Shown: positions 10,740 through 23,079, counted from the first letter of the stretch. The stretch is 64,000 nt of DNA from Tamarix chinensis (GCA_030549775.1 CM060180.1:82429672-82493671); one strand, 5' to 3'. Notes: a model not told the origin generated them from the sequence alone. Program-made: numbers and translations.

Positions 10740-11336
10740 TAGTATGCTACCCTCAGGGGTTAAAATTTAGTGCCTCAATTTTAATAAGATTTTTAGGAAG
10801 ATAGGATCAAATTTAGGATACTTTTGATAGGCTTAGTGTAGAAAATGTTACGTTTTGGGGGTTAATTATACCTAAACTGGCTGAATTTATCCAAAAAATC
10901 TAAAAATAATTTTAGACCATCTATGTTTCCTATTTAGTTTAAATATGCCAAAATACAAATATCCATGAAGTTTCTTAATTTTATGTTTTTGTTTTTTTAC
11001 TAAAATTATCATTTTAAGGTTGAAAACATAAATAAGGGTGAGAAAAAGTTGTAATTATTTTTTTATTAGAAAATTATATTTTAAAATTTGTATATCCATA
11101 AGAGAAGAAAAAAATCCAATTAATTCAAATGAGATAAAATTATTAATTTTAAGAAGTTTGATGGCCAAAAGTGGTATAGAAGTCTTATGGGACTCAAAAC
11201 TGTAAGAAGGGTTAACATATCAAAACAAAACATTTTAAAAATGTAGCAATAGCTAAAGGGATGTAATAAATCCAAATTTAAACTAAATTTATCATATTAA
11301 TGATAATAATAAACTTTTATAAAATGGGGCATTACA
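10740..11336 (-). repeat. Giant-LTR 5' fragment on the minus strand
   Basis: Minus strand begins TGTAATGCCCC at 11336. The segment is homologous to 24570-25200 (shared blocks 'gccaaaatacaaatat', 'aaataagggtgagaaaa', 'gactcaaaac'). A pol C-terminal stub sits immediately outside it, so this is a 3' LTR of a minus-strand element. AT-rich, non-coding. Confidence 0.6.
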
Positions 11337-11494
11337 TCACCACCATCTTAAAAGGAACTTTATCCTCGAAGTTTGGCGAAAACAAGCATTCAGCTCATGA
11401 AGAGTTAATAAATCATCATGTAATAAATAAAAATTTGAAATAATTTTTATTATATTTATAATAATATTAATTTTTATAAAAATATGGAATTACA
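11337..11494 (-). repeat. 158-bp tandem duplication spanning pol end and LTR start
   Basis: Two copies of the same junction lie 158 bp apart. At 11337-11385 the minus strand encodes PNFEDKVPFKMVVM and a stop overlapping TGTAATGCCCC. At 11495-11540 it encodes QNFGDKVSFKEFVM and a stop overlapping TGTAATTCC. Each copy includes the start of the LTR. Confidence 0.6.
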
Positions 11495-12787
11495 TCACAA
11501 ACTCTTTAAAAGAAACTTTATCCCCAAAGTTCTGCAAAGACAAATGACTAGCAAGGGAAGAGTTAAGAAATCATGCGCACAAGAATTCTAAGGCACGAAA
11601 AGGGGTAATAACCAATTAAAAAAATCTATCTAGTTAAAATAACACACATATATCCCTTAGTTTGAAACTCAAAGAATTGGTCTCCTATCTAAGCACATTT
11701 CCAACTCATACTTTTTCATCTTCACAATTCTTTCCTCAAATGATATGATATGCAATGCTTGCAATGGAAATATCTACCATATACCTGTGTGTGTTAATTC
11801 TGAATGCCATATCCTTGTGGTTGTTCCAAAAATTGAGTACTATATTTTGGAATGGGTGCCCTATATTATGCATGTTTTTTCTATGTAAAAAAAAATCTCC
11901 CTACTATATTGGTGCCTCATAGGTCATTCCTTATAGAGTAAACCAACCCTCAAACTCCTAGTGATAATTCTTGCCACAAACACTACACCATATATTCCCA
12001 CATGTGCAATCATTCCTTAGGTTATCATCCCCACTTCATTTGAAATGATAGAAATGGTGATGTTGACCCAAAGATCTATAATGCCCTATACTTTGACTCC
12101 AAAAACATGGTTGAACTATACAACAACAACTATGAGGCTTGTCTTTCCTCTTTTTTCTTAATAATGTGGACTACTAATGTATGAGGTTGGCTTCCACACA
12201 TGCACTATTTCAAAGGTTGGAAAGGTTCATGAATGTATTTTCTTTGATCATCCTCCAAATAGAAAAAGATAAGTCCCTCTGTATATAGAATATGGTACAG
12301 GATACACAATCCTTCACATCTATAGCAAACCTCTACAATTCCATATATATAGGTAGTACTCTTGAACAAATAGGATACTATGAGAAATTTATAGGAACAC
12401 CTCGAGATTATCTATCCTCAGGTAATTAGAGTATAAATAATGGAGAAGTGCATCCTTGAGGTTATTCTAACTCAATGGCATTCCTTGTAGATCTCGATAC
12501 TCATCCACTAATCATCTTTAAAGGAACGAAGGAAATACATTATGATGCTATTCCGCCTAGGATTAAGACATTTGACAAACTTAAAGGTGTGCTCAAAATT
12601 GTAGATCTATAGATTAAGTTGAATGGGGTCCTCCTCACCCACATATGTACATGGGCTATGGTTAATGACTATTCTAGGTCAATCTTGTACAAGTCCTCCC
12701 AGAAGTAGTTGCGGCTAAGGTGGTAGTTGTGGAGGTTACTAAGAAAATTATGCAAGCAATGTAAATACATCCTCAGGTCTTACAATT

Positions 12788-12800
12788 TTGGTGGAGTGGT
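12788..12800 (+). promoter_or_regulatory. Polypurine-tract-like site before the 1-kb LTR
   Basis: Reads TTGGTGGAGTGGT, followed by TGATGCAAGAG. It aligns with the GGGGAGAA-TGATGCAGGAG junction of element C, with several changes. Degenerate. Confidence 0.5.
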
Positions 12801-13829
12801 TGATGCAAGAGAAAACACTCAAGAATTAGCTTTCATAATTATGGAACCAATTATTCTTTATTTAAAAAGTATCTCCCACAAAGTTAAAGACCAACGGATG
12901 GTTATATTGCTATAAACGTACCAAAAAAGCAACTAAGTATCTATGTGCATGTGCATGACATGCATGGAATGAATGGAATGATGACCATGTGTATGGAGAT
13001 TTTATTTTCAGAATTGGTAGAGCACTATTATTAATTTAGTTAATTAATTAATTAAGTAGTAGATTTAGATAGTAGATTAAGTATAAAGAAGTTAGCAAAA
13101 AGTAGCATCAAAGTAGCATAATATCTTTTAGCTTGAAATATTTTGAATTATGCTTTTAGCTAAGTGATAGAATGGATATAAATAGCCATTGAAGGCATGA
13201 TTATGGATATAGAATTTGAAGATCAATATTGGATTTGAATACAAGTTAAATTCTATGTGAGTTCAATTCAAGATTAATTAAATTTGTGTGAACGATTTAG
13301 CTTGAAAGTTTTAATTTCATTGTTTTTCTGAATTAATGATTAATTCATCTATTTTCTACTCTCCATAATCCATATTTTTTCAGCCATTATTACCATCCAT
13401 ACACCACCCGAATTCAAAGCCAATTGAAATCCTAAACCAATTTGGCATTCAAACCTCAAATTCCACCATTTGAAACCCCAAACCCTTTATGTAAACCAAA
13501 CATCAACTTAACCCTTCTATTCAGACTAAACCCAAACCCTAAACCACGATATCATCTTCCATCTAAACCCTAACATTTGAATCTCATCATCATCTACAAG
13601 TTATTGTCAAATACATATCATAATTGGTTCACACTATTCGAACCATCATCATCTCTCATCCACCATCACCAAATCATCACAACTTTGGTTTGACACATAT
13701 CCAACCTTAACTCACCATATTCGAATGTTCTTTTCATCCATACCTTATTATCAAAGCTTCTTCTAATTATTATCATTGCAACCGAGCCATATTCTCATTA
13801 ATTTGAGAATCTTATTCTTCCCCCACACA
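12801..13829 (+). repeat. 1-kb gypsy LTR with polypurine-like and primer-site-like flanks
   Basis: Begins TGATGCAAGAG and ends TTCCCCCACACA. An open frame at 12727-12915 crosses the left edge and includes ARENTQELAFIIMEPI, the same LTR-entering peptide as in A and C. The start and end resemble the short internal LTR of element B. The right flank TTAGTGGTCAAAGAGTAC resembles a primer-binding site (TGGTATCAGAGC). No partner LTR was found in the window. Confidence 0.6.
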
Positions 13830-14043
13830 TTAGTGGTCAAAGAGTACTACAAAATAGAAACAATGTTAAGGAGAACCCTAAATCACTAGGCAAATAAGAA
13901 TACCAATCACAAAATCTTATCAGTACCTACAGTCACCTAGGTTACACGCAACTTCTCACAGCTAATAAAGGCTAAAAAAAACATAAGCACATATCAAAAA
14001 TCAAAATATATGAAGGAAAAACATTTAGGATTTCAAAACTAAA
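13830..14043 (-). other. Leader-like spacer
   Basis: No coding potential. On the minus strand it lies directly downstream of a primer-binding site, where the untranslated leader of a retrotransposon would be. Confidence 0.4.
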
Positions 14044-14055
14044 GATTTGATACCA
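14044..14055 (-). promoter_or_regulatory. Primer-binding site of a minus-strand giant-LTR element
   Basis: Minus strand TGGTATCAAATC, 10 of 12 identical to the tRNA-iMet site, 3 bases from a GTGTAACA LTR end at 14059. It shows that sequences ending in GTGTTACA/GTGTAACA are true LTRs here. Confidence 0.6.
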
Positions 14056-14058
14056 ATT

Positions 14059-14356
14059 TGTTACACTCTAATTTTCACTTTTAAAGAATGTTTGCGAAAT
14101 CTAAATAAGAAAATAGGGTATTACCTCTAAATTAAACATAACTATCAATACCCAATATATCTCAGATGTCAGGCTAAAAGTAGTCTTCTACCCTATGATA
14201 AGGTGTGATAAGTACCTAATCCCAAATCAGTACGAGATTAAAAAAACAATGTATAACAAGATCAAACATAAAAGGGAAAAAAACAAGTAATAGAAAGAAA
14301 AATATACTAAAAATGGATATATAATCAGAGTTAGACTTGGATACAAACAAAGAATG
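14059..14356 (-). repeat. Giant-LTR 3'-end fragment (minus strand), interrupted by E1
   Basis: Starts TGTTACACTC at the primer-binding site, comparable to TGTAACACCCC at 57415. It is broken at 14356 by E1, and related AT-rich LTR sequence resumes at 19125. Confidence 0.5.
14352..14356. repeat. Probable target duplication of E1, left (GAATG)
   Basis: Pairs with GAAAG at 19125-19129, four of five bases matching. Confidence 0.5.
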
Positions 14357-14639
14357 TGTAATGCCCCAAAATTTTAAAACCTAAAATTTAATAATTAACC
14401 CCTATTTGGAGTAATTTGATATTCAATTATTAATTTAATTATTTTGTAACCTTTGATTTATAAAAATAAATAGGATTATTTAATAAATCAAAATAAATAT
14501 TTTTTTTCATACTCTTTTATTTAAATAAATTCCCAAACCTATAATTTTTAATAAAATTATCCTCTTAAATTTATATTTTAAATTTTAAATAAATAAATTT
14601 CATAAGTAATTTTTTCCATTAACCTACTTTCTAACCCTA

Positions 14640-15790
14640 ACTCAAAAAAATTATTTTCTTTTTTTCTTTTCCCTTTTTCCTTATCCTTATCCTTTTTCCT
14701 TTTCCTTTCTCTTTTCCTTTTTCCTTTCTTTTTTCCTTTATTTTTCCTTTTTCTTTCTTTCATTTTGTTCTTCTTTGGCCAACTGGCCTCCATCTTTCTT
14801 TCCCCTATTAGGCGGCCGTTCCTTCTCTTTTTCCCCAATTAGGCCAGCCTAACCCTCTCTTTTTGTTTTCTCCTCTCCATCAAGTGGGTCAGCCTTCCAT
14901 TTCTTCTCTCCCCTACCCAACCTCCTTCTCTCTTCTTCTTCCTTCTTCCCCCCTCAACGTCGAGCCAAACACCCAATATCAACCCCCATGCACCTCTCCT
15001 ACAACCACATCCCTACACCAACATAGCCCCAGCGTGCCCCCTCTCTCCTGTCCCTTTCCCTTTCATTTTTAACCATACACACAACCTACAACTCCCCCAC
15101 ATTCCTCCTTTTCTTTCCTTTTATTCCTCTCCCTTCCACACTACCTACCGCCTCCAACTCCCCCTGTAACCACTTAACCCTACATCCCGAGTCTTCCCTC
15201 CTTTTGTCTTCTTTTTCTTCCCCTTCTCTTCTTCTCCTTTGCCCCATCTATCCCCCTCGAGCCCTTTCTTTCTCTCTACCCAATCCCTATTACTTCCTCT
15301 CCCTTGTTTTTTCTTTGCTGCCCCTATCCATCATCTCCGCCACCCAATCGACCAGCACACCAACTCCCCTACTTTCTCCCTACACCATCCTAAGCAACCA
15401 CCACACGCACTTGTAGCCAACTCCCTTTCTTTTTCTTTATTTTCTCCCCTCGACCCCTCTCCATGCATGCCACCTTACAACACCCATTTCCCTTTTTTTT
15501 TTCTATTGCCGAAGCCATCCCTCGGGCAGCTAACATCCCCCACCATCTCCCTACCTCACCTTGCCTGAACTCTTCCCTCGTACCCTTCATTTCTCCTCTT
15601 CTTTTTTCCTTTTTTCCTTTCTCCCATCCTTCTTTGCACCTACTTTCCAATGGCCACTGCCACCGTCTCCACCGCCTTAAGCCACCACTCTCCAACCCCA
15701 GCCACCACCTACACCTTACCTCACTTTTACACCCAAAAACCAATCCCAACCCTCCATAAGCCACCACCAAGACCATTCCCCCCTTTATCC
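14640..15790 (+). other. Pyrimidine-rich block of E1
   Basis: Strongly C+T rich (long runs of CCTTTTTCC, CACC and CTCC). The equivalent blocks in E2 (50810-52040) and E4 (61740-62840) hold a TATA box. No TATA box is seen here. Few CpGs remain compared with E2 and E4, which fits deamination with age. Confidence 0.65.
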
Positions 15791-16479
15791 AACTTGTTCT
15801 GACCCATATTTTCCTTTCTTTCGTCTATGCATCCTTACGTTACATGGGCAACGTGATTGTTGCTACATATTCTAAGTTGATTTCACTAATTATTTAGGTA
15901 TAATATAGTTAGTAATAATGGTAATTAATAAGCCTTTTTGATTAAAAAATATTGTGATATTATTTTTAGGTACAATTTTTAATAATCAAAGCTTAAGCCT
16001 TTAAATTAGGATAATGATAAAGTTTGGTTATTTCTAGAACTAAGGTAACCATTATACCATACTAAAATTTATGGATTTATGTATGTAAGCACATTAGGTT
16101 TTTGGAATGTGTTTTGTGTGTATATCATGTGTAGCTAAGCATTTTATGATTTTTAATGTTATGTTGGAAGATAGAATGAAAAGCATGCTATATTTTATGA
16201 AATGTGACATGTGTGGAAATAGTGGTTAAGAAAGGGTATTGGTGTTAATAATGATGTTATGTGCACATGCATACTATGCGTAGTAAATATGGTCACATGT
16301 AGTAGAAATAATATTAATATGAGTCCTAGTGGAAATTTAGTAATTTTACTAGTATATAGGGAGTGACCTAAATAAATGTGCCTCGGAGGTAATAATAGGT
16401 GCTAAGAATAATAATAAGGGGTTTTGTAGTGTTAAATGATGCATGTGGGCCATGGGTGTTAACATTTTATGTGCTAGGG

Positions 16480-17050
16480 CTATTTTAGTAATTTTACATG
16501 AGAAAGAGGTAATTTGGTAATTTTACAACTAAGGAGGATATTTTGGTAATTTTACAAGTAAGAGGGATAATTTGGTAATTTTACAAGCAGGAGAGGTATT
16601 TTGGTAATATTATAAGTAAGAAGGGTATTTTGGTAATTTTATAAGTAAGAAGGGTAATTTAGTTATTTTACAACTAAGAATGATATTTTGGTACTTATAT
16701 AAGTAAGAAGGATATTTTGGTAAATTTATAAGTAAGAACGGTATTTTGGTAATTTTATAAGTAAGAAGGGTAATTTGGTAATTTTACAACTAATAGGGGT
16801 ATTTTGGTAATTTTGTAAGTAAAAGGGGTATTTTAGTAATTTGACCAGTAAGAAGGAAATTTTAGTAATTTAACAAGTAAGAATGGCATTTTAGTAAGTT
16901 TACAAGTAAAATGGGCATTTTGGTAATTTGGCAAGTAAAAAGGGCATTTTAGTAAATTTACAAGTAAGAAAGGCATTTTAGTAGTTTATAAGTAAGGATG
17001 GAATTTTAGTAATTTTATTAGTAAGAAGGGGTAAATTGGTAATTTTGCAT
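16480..17050 (+). repeat. 29-bp minisatellite in E1 (about 20 units)
   Basis: Unit GGGTATTTTGGTAATTTTA plus CAAGTAAGAA, with point variation and clean 29-bp steps (for example 16623 to 16652). Twenty-nine is not a multiple of three, so it is non-coding. The same unit is found in reverse in E3 at 58960-60070. Confidence 0.85.
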
Positions 17051-18059
17051 GTAACATGATAGTTAGTCTAATAAACCTTCATAATAAATCATAAGTGATG
17101 TTCAATAAGAGAATAATGGTTTATGGCCTTAGTATCACTTATTTAATTATAATCATGTGTATTATAAGGCTAGAAGTATTCCCGTAAATTAGAGTATATC
17201 ATAAGAAAAATGCATGGATAATGGTTAAATGGGTAGTTAAGGGTGTGTTATGATGTTAATTCATAATCATGCAAGAGTCGCCTTAGTTATTAATTATGCA
17301 TAAAAATGTGTGTTAGTTGTTCTAGAAGTGTGTATTAGGGTTTATGTATAGATTATCCTTTAGTGTTTAGGGTAATATAATTTCATAATCAATAGTAATA
17401 TGTTGACCTATTATGGTTTGTTGATAAATAAAAATGAATTATGTGATGGAAGTAGATAAAAGAGAAAGCCTTAGCCTTAGGAGCATTTTGATATACGGTG
17501 CCTAAGTTAAGTATCAAAACCTAGGATGGCCTTAGTAGACTATTTAAGTTAACATGGACAATAATACTAATAATAATTGCTTAATAATAATAGAAACAAA
17601 TAAAAATTATTAAGTACGTGATTGATGTATTTCTCATGGTCACATTAATTATAACACTAATACTTAAAGTGAAAGACCTCGAGATCGGGAATGGTGGGTC
17701 TTTAAAGGTCGCTTCCCTAAAGACGTAGTTTAGCCACGATTATTCTACATTTTGATAGTATACCTTAGTACCCTAGCTAGGCCTTATATTTTACTCCATT
17801 TAGCTCTACGGACCTACATGGGGGTATGCATACTTATGGATTAAGTGTCCTTGTCAGTAGGATATTATGTGTCTTCGTACACTAGTACGACCAGAGTAAC
17901 TTTGTGTCCCTAGGTTGATAGTCAGGAAGGGTATTGTGCTACTTGTATGCACTGATATAATCGGTGTATTTTAGTGTATTGGAATTTGTATTCTCCCCCT
18001 CCAGTTAAATAAATGGAATTGAGGTGCTAATTAAATGGAAAGACACTAATCACTTATAG

Positions 18060-18300
18060 TGGAACACCACGTGAGTTGGGACAAAACTTAGGATGATTAC
18101 TGTTCCACCGATTATAATAGTAGCTAGAAGCATTTTTTCTTTGAGATGTTCATGTTTACCGTTCTACTGGTTATAACAGTGGCTAGGAATGTTTTACCCT
18201 AGAGATGTTCATATTTACCGTTTCACCAACTATAATAGTGGTCAAGTGTATTCTATCCTAGAGTAGTTATTTCTACTCCACCGACCATACTAGTGGGGTC
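18060..18300 (+). repeat. CCACC...ATAGTGG array in E1
   Basis: Four copies at 18105, 18164, 18223 and 18278 (59, 59 and 55 bp apart). Each has a CCACC-like arm and a TAGTGG-like arm around TATAA, so it can fold on itself. Related arrays are in E2, E3 and E9. Confidence 0.75.
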
Positions 18301-18991
18301 TCCATACTCACGTGGATTTAATTTGAGAGATGATTATGAATAATATGTAATTAATGGGTTAATTCCATATAATTTTGATTATACCATTATGATCTATTTT
18401 TATGATATGATAGCTACCCTATGTGCCTACCTTTAAATTAAGTCGTGGTATGTACCATTGAGTATGATGTTGGACTGTTGATTATACTACAAAGACCCTC
18501 ACTTGGATGCTTTCTTGATAAGTACTGTTAACGCTAAGTGAATGAACCTTTTGATATATGATTCTTGAAGTATGAGTTCATCCTAATGTTTATTTTATCT
18601 CTTTCCATGTATATATGTAATCTACTATTCTTATGATTGGAAATATATGATGCATGCACACCCTACCTTTTAATTTTGTATAAAGGGTTATTCAGCACCG
18701 TAGAACTAAAGGGTTCCTTTTATGGGCCCCTACCTATTCAATGGATGGTGTTCTTTATAGGTTAGCTCACAAGTGTTACTCCAGCTTTCTTTTGGGTGAA
18801 AAGTGTAGGATTATCATAGAAGCTTTCAAGGTTTTTCTTTTAAACTTTTATATTCTCTTGTTTAATGAGCTTTATTCAGTAACCACTAATAGTAAATTTT
18901 ATTCTTATAATGTTTTTAGCGCACTACTCTTATTTAGTTTGGTAACCTTGGTTTTGTGTAAAGTGTGTTATCTTCCTTTTTTAAGCCTTAT

Positions 18992-19037
18992 CACTTGGTA
19001 TCAGAACGGTAAAAGGAAACCTATCTGGTGCTAAGTG
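18992..19037 (+). other. Conserved terminal hairpin of E1
   Basis: Left arm CACTTGGTATC and right arm GGTGCTAAGTG pair with only G-U wobbles as exceptions. It lies 87 bases before the LTR end, and GCGGTA follows directly. Matching hairpins are in E2, E3 and 29631-29675. Confidence 0.65.
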
Positions 19038-19124
19038 TAGCGGTAGTATCCCCTAAATTTACCGTATTTGGTTTGCTTAAATTTTAATATAAAAAAATTG
19101 GTAGAGAATTTTAGGGGTGTTATA

Positions 19125-19950
19125 GAAAGAAAAATCAGTAACTAGATAAGCCTACTCAACATCCCAACCAAATTCACAAACTAAAAATCCAAATTTCTAG
19201 GGAAAAAACATAGAAATAATAGAATAAGCATAACTAGCATACAAAGTTAACTAAATCTACTAAAAGCAATGGCATGCAAGCATATTAGACACATAAAATC
19301 ATTACAATAAAACATGCTAACACATGAATCATGGTTAAATTCACTATTCACATGATTCATCAAACCATATAAATCAAATTAAAGATTTAAAGTCATATAA
19401 ACACTAAAAAAATGATATCAGAAATATGAGATAATGAAATTCACACTCATAAAAGGTCCACTAAATATTAACTTTTTAATTTATGTTATGCCACACTCCA
19501 TTTCCCATTTCATTTATTTTTTGATATAGATAATGTCGTAGCCCATTTATCCTACTTATTCCACTTATATTCCCATAATAGGTTGATTCTTTTATCTATT
19601 TCCAAGGCATGAAAGTCAAGGAACCCACACATCCCTAGCTTAATGGTTAAGGAACTACCTTTAGAGCATAGCTCCTAATAAAAAATGCATCACCTATAGC
19701 ATCACTAATTGTGGTCAATGAAAAGCCTGCATAACTTCTGAATGTAGAAAAAATAAAATCCCATAGCCCCATCAGCTATGGCATTTGAATTGCCTTTAGC
19801 ACTCTAGTTGTGGTACACAAAACCCTTAGGATTCCCAAACCTTTAAGTATTAATATCCCTTATAGGGTACATAGGTTACATATAAAGTAAAGAGAGGGAT
19901 ATCATTACATATAATACCTTATCCTAAAATCCTTCAAAATATATTTGAAT
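19125..19950 (-). repeat. AT-rich giant-LTR remnant (minus), continuation beyond E1
   Basis: No coding potential. It follows the right target duplication of E1, so it was contiguous with 14059-14356 before E1 inserted. The right limit is uncertain. Confidence 0.4.
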
Positions 19951-22900
19951 TTTTTTTATATGAAAGAAAATGATTTTGGTGTTGAAAAGGCTTGAAATCT
20001 AGGTAAATATATGAATTTCAAGTATACTGATTAACTGGTTTCTTGGACCTCTTGGTTGGTTATTTCAAGTATATGAATTTTTTTTCTATATCATTTCATT
20101 TTTTAGCTTCAAATATATTTCTAATATTTATGAAAACTTCTAAGTAGATTATATTTGTGCTAATAAGTAGATTTTGATGATTTAGAATTATATTTGTATT
20201 ATTTAGATTATCCTATGAATTTATTTAGCTTAAAATTCCTCAAGAATACTTTTAAGGTACTTCATCACCTACTCTTCCTCATCCTTACTTCTCTCTCTCT
20301 CCTATAACATCCATGCGTGTGTGCAAAGACCCTACACCTCCCTTGATTTATCGTACCTTTGCCCTAACCTAATTTCATTGCATCTCCTTCATTTTCATCA
20401 TTCTGCTTCCTACTCTTTGCTTTTCCATTTTCACTTAAAGTTAACACATTCCTTCAATACTCTTTCTGATTTTCAAACATAAAGGGATGGAAACTTCCCT
20501 TCTGATCCATTATCCACTCTCCCTAAAATATGCTTTCATTTTCTATCTTTTCTTTAGCTAAATTCTCTAAGAGTTAGAACATATTTTTCTCCTTTTTTCC
20601 CTTCCTTTTCTACTAGAAAATATAGGTTTTTCCTCTTGAGTTCCTCTCCTTTAACTAGTTATTTTCTCTCATCTCTTCTCCCTTTTTTCCCTTGTTCTTT
20701 ATTTTTAAAGTGGGTTTTAAAACAAATTTTGATTATTTTGATTTTTGATTCTCTTAGGGATTCAAGAGTCTTAGGTTAGGCCATCATGTTATGAGTATAT
20801 TCTTGATGTAGAAGATTTTACTTGGAGGTAAGAAATTTATATTTAATATGAATAAGAATTTATGTTGTTAATTATGGTCTTATGTTCTTGGTTGTTTATG
20901 TTATTATTAATTCCTTGAATTCAAGCATGTAGAATGTTTATACCTTTGAACTTTTGAGTATGTTTTTGATTGTTTCAGACATCAAGCATAATATTGGTGA
21001 AATTACCATGATTTTGTATGTATTGATGTTTTACCATGAATTCATATAATTATGAGTGTGAAATGTGTTTTTTACGTGTTTTGCAACATGAGAGCATGAT
21101 AGGATTATTTTGGAAAGCATGTTATTTTTTTGGTAAGTGTGAGACCATCGCTTAAACTAGTCAATATCTTGGTTATACCGACAACTAGATCATGTCAACA
21201 ATTAATTAGTTTAATAAACACATTAGTTGGATATCAAAAACAATCAATGAGTTGATAAATGCATAGACTGGTTTCCATGAATAGTGGATTAGTTGATGGA
21301 CCCATCAAATGGTTATTTTGTATCTAGAGTGGTTCTGTTCTCATCCTAAGCACATCAATTGGTTCAACTACACCCATTGACTAGTTCTGAATAGATGGTC
21401 GGTTAAACAAACCAATTGACTCGTTTAGCTATAGTGTGTATTCTCTTTAGATCTAGTACTCCCAAATCAAATGACTGGTTCTAAGGACTGATCAACTTGA
21501 TCTACCTAAAATTTCTATACTCATTTATTATTTTTCGATCTTTCCTTAGGGTTTCCATTTTAAATTTTCCATTATCTTGTAACCTTAAATAATATTCTTA
21601 ACCTTATTTAATTAGTACTAAGGTAAAATTAAAATGATGAATATTGTGGTGTATCTAGGAATCCTTGTTTTCTTGAGTTTTGTGTTATCTCTAAACACTT
21701 AATTTGGTAGCTTGGATACCTTGGTTGTGTTTGGCGTTATCATTTGGAAACACCCAATCGGTTATTATTAATGAAATTGAGTTGTAATTTGTGATATCAG
21801 TTAGTCATTATTAATAATAGAAATAATATTTTGTTCGATCCTTTTTCACCAACTTTTAGGATAGCTAACCTGGAGTTAGTAGGTAGGTCACTCATGTGGT
21901 TTTTACCTTTTCACTCAGTAACTATTGTCCTTTTCTACCAGATTATGGTCAATAGGCATATTCATATATTTATAAGGTATAGTATTTATACTATGGTAGG
22001 TTGGCAAAACATTGATGTCCGGCTAAGGCGGGTGTGGTATCCCTATACAAGCTTCATGGCACTTCATATGTCAATAGCTTAGGCAAGTGTGATATCCCAA
22101 TATGTGTTAGAACTTGTGGAAAATTCACTCAAGGTGTAATGTGTAGGGTATCCCCTTATAAAGCCCCCTCAATGTATTCTAACCACATATGGTGGGTGTG
22201 GTATCCCAATCTATGTTAGCCATTATAGCAGATGCACTCAAGATGTGGTGGGTGTTATATCTCTCTATGTGGGTTATGCTACCATAACTTTTGTTCATTA
22301 TGGAAAATTAGGTATGGTCGGATCAAACATCTCAATAATTGGAAAGTATGTGGTCACTAAATGAATGATGTCTGATATGGTTTATTCTATATGACTTTAA
22401 TTAACGATTTGTATTTTTATCTCTTCTATGATTCTTGGGTGAGCATGATTTATTATATGATAATAATGAGCTTAGAAATTATATTTCCTAAGTATGTCTT
22501 ATACCATGTTATTATGTAACCACAATGTGCACTATGAGCCCTTACCATGTTCTTGGTAATATATTTTACCCATGCTTCATTGTATTGATACTACATTTGT
22601 GTGGTCAAGGTGATGATATTGCTTCTATTCTGATAAGTAGAAAATGATGTACATGGTTATGATTATCAATTCAAGTATGTTGAGGATCATGATGTGGGCT
22701 AGTATCTGGCCACTTCTTGGGCATTGGATTTACATTTCTACTTAAGAGTTAGGCTAACCGACTTAGATCATCTTATCCATTGTGTTGGGATATTTTTACT
22801 TATTTTCAATTACTCAAACTTTAGGGTTTGATTCCTCAATTTGGATTTTTTAAATCTCTCTCTACACCTTCTATATTATTCTCATCATTATTCTTATTGT

Positions 22901-23079
22901 TTTTGTTAGTGCATGCATATTTTATTCTCAATTTCATTTTCACGTGCATCAAATATGTGTTATATAATGATCACACAACTCCCATGGTTGATGTGGTAGT
23001 AACATCCCTAGATTTTATTTTGTTATACTTAAACATTGTCTTTAAAAAAAATTTTCATTCAACATTTGGGGGTTTTACA
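19951..23079 (+). repeat. E5: diverged giant-LTR piece
   Basis: Has a pyrimidine-rich block (20270-20720), a GGTAAG splice-donor-like site at 20827-20832, a degenerate array with repeated ACTGGTT/ACTAGTT (21150-21500), a loose tandem of GGGTGTGGTATCCC (22030-22260) and the terminus GGGGGTTTTACA at 23079. The order matches the giant-LTR plan. CpG-poor and heavily mutated. The left limit is uncertain. Confidence 0.5.

Larger units (their letters stand above)
11337..12800 (-). other. Degraded internal region of a minus-strand giant-LTR element
   Basis: After the two pol-end stubs there is no recognisable domain. One weak open stretch on the plus strand at about 12474-12600 reads LMALLVDLDTHPLIIFKGTK... 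up to KIVDL; I cannot assign it. The rest is AT-rich with no long frame. The region lies between the LTR pieces at 10740-11336 and 14059-14356, which would be the two ends of the same dead element. Confidence 0.4.
14357..19124 (+). mobile_element. E1: giant solo LTR, 4.77 kb
   Basis: Begins TGTAATGCCCCAAAA and ends AGGGGTGTTATA, flanked by GAATG/GAAAG. Modules in order: AT-rich start; pyrimidine-rich block 14640-15790; 29-bp minisatellite 16480-17050; GTGAAAGACCTCGAGATCGGG box at about 17669; CCACC...ATAGTGG array 18060-18300; hairpins; terminus. E3 (57415-61298) carries the same modules in reverse. There is no coding region; open frames in 14863-15776 are pyrimidine-bias artefacts. The size and ends suggest a Del/Tekay-type LTR. 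Confidence 0.75.

Noticed and set aside
14863..15776. Several open frames on both strands (70-128 codons)
   Set aside because: They lie in a pyrimidine-rich LTR block, overlap each other in many frames, show only Ser/Pro/Leu or Arg/Gly/Lys bias and match no domain.
16480..17050. Regular direct repeats resembling a CRISPR array
   Set aside because: Units are contiguous 29-mers without unique spacers, in plant DNA. It is a minisatellite.
18992..19006. TTGGTATCAGAAC in E1 as a primer-binding site
   Set aside because: It is the left arm of the terminal hairpin, lies 120 bases inside the LTR, and E2 and E3 do not keep the tRNA match.
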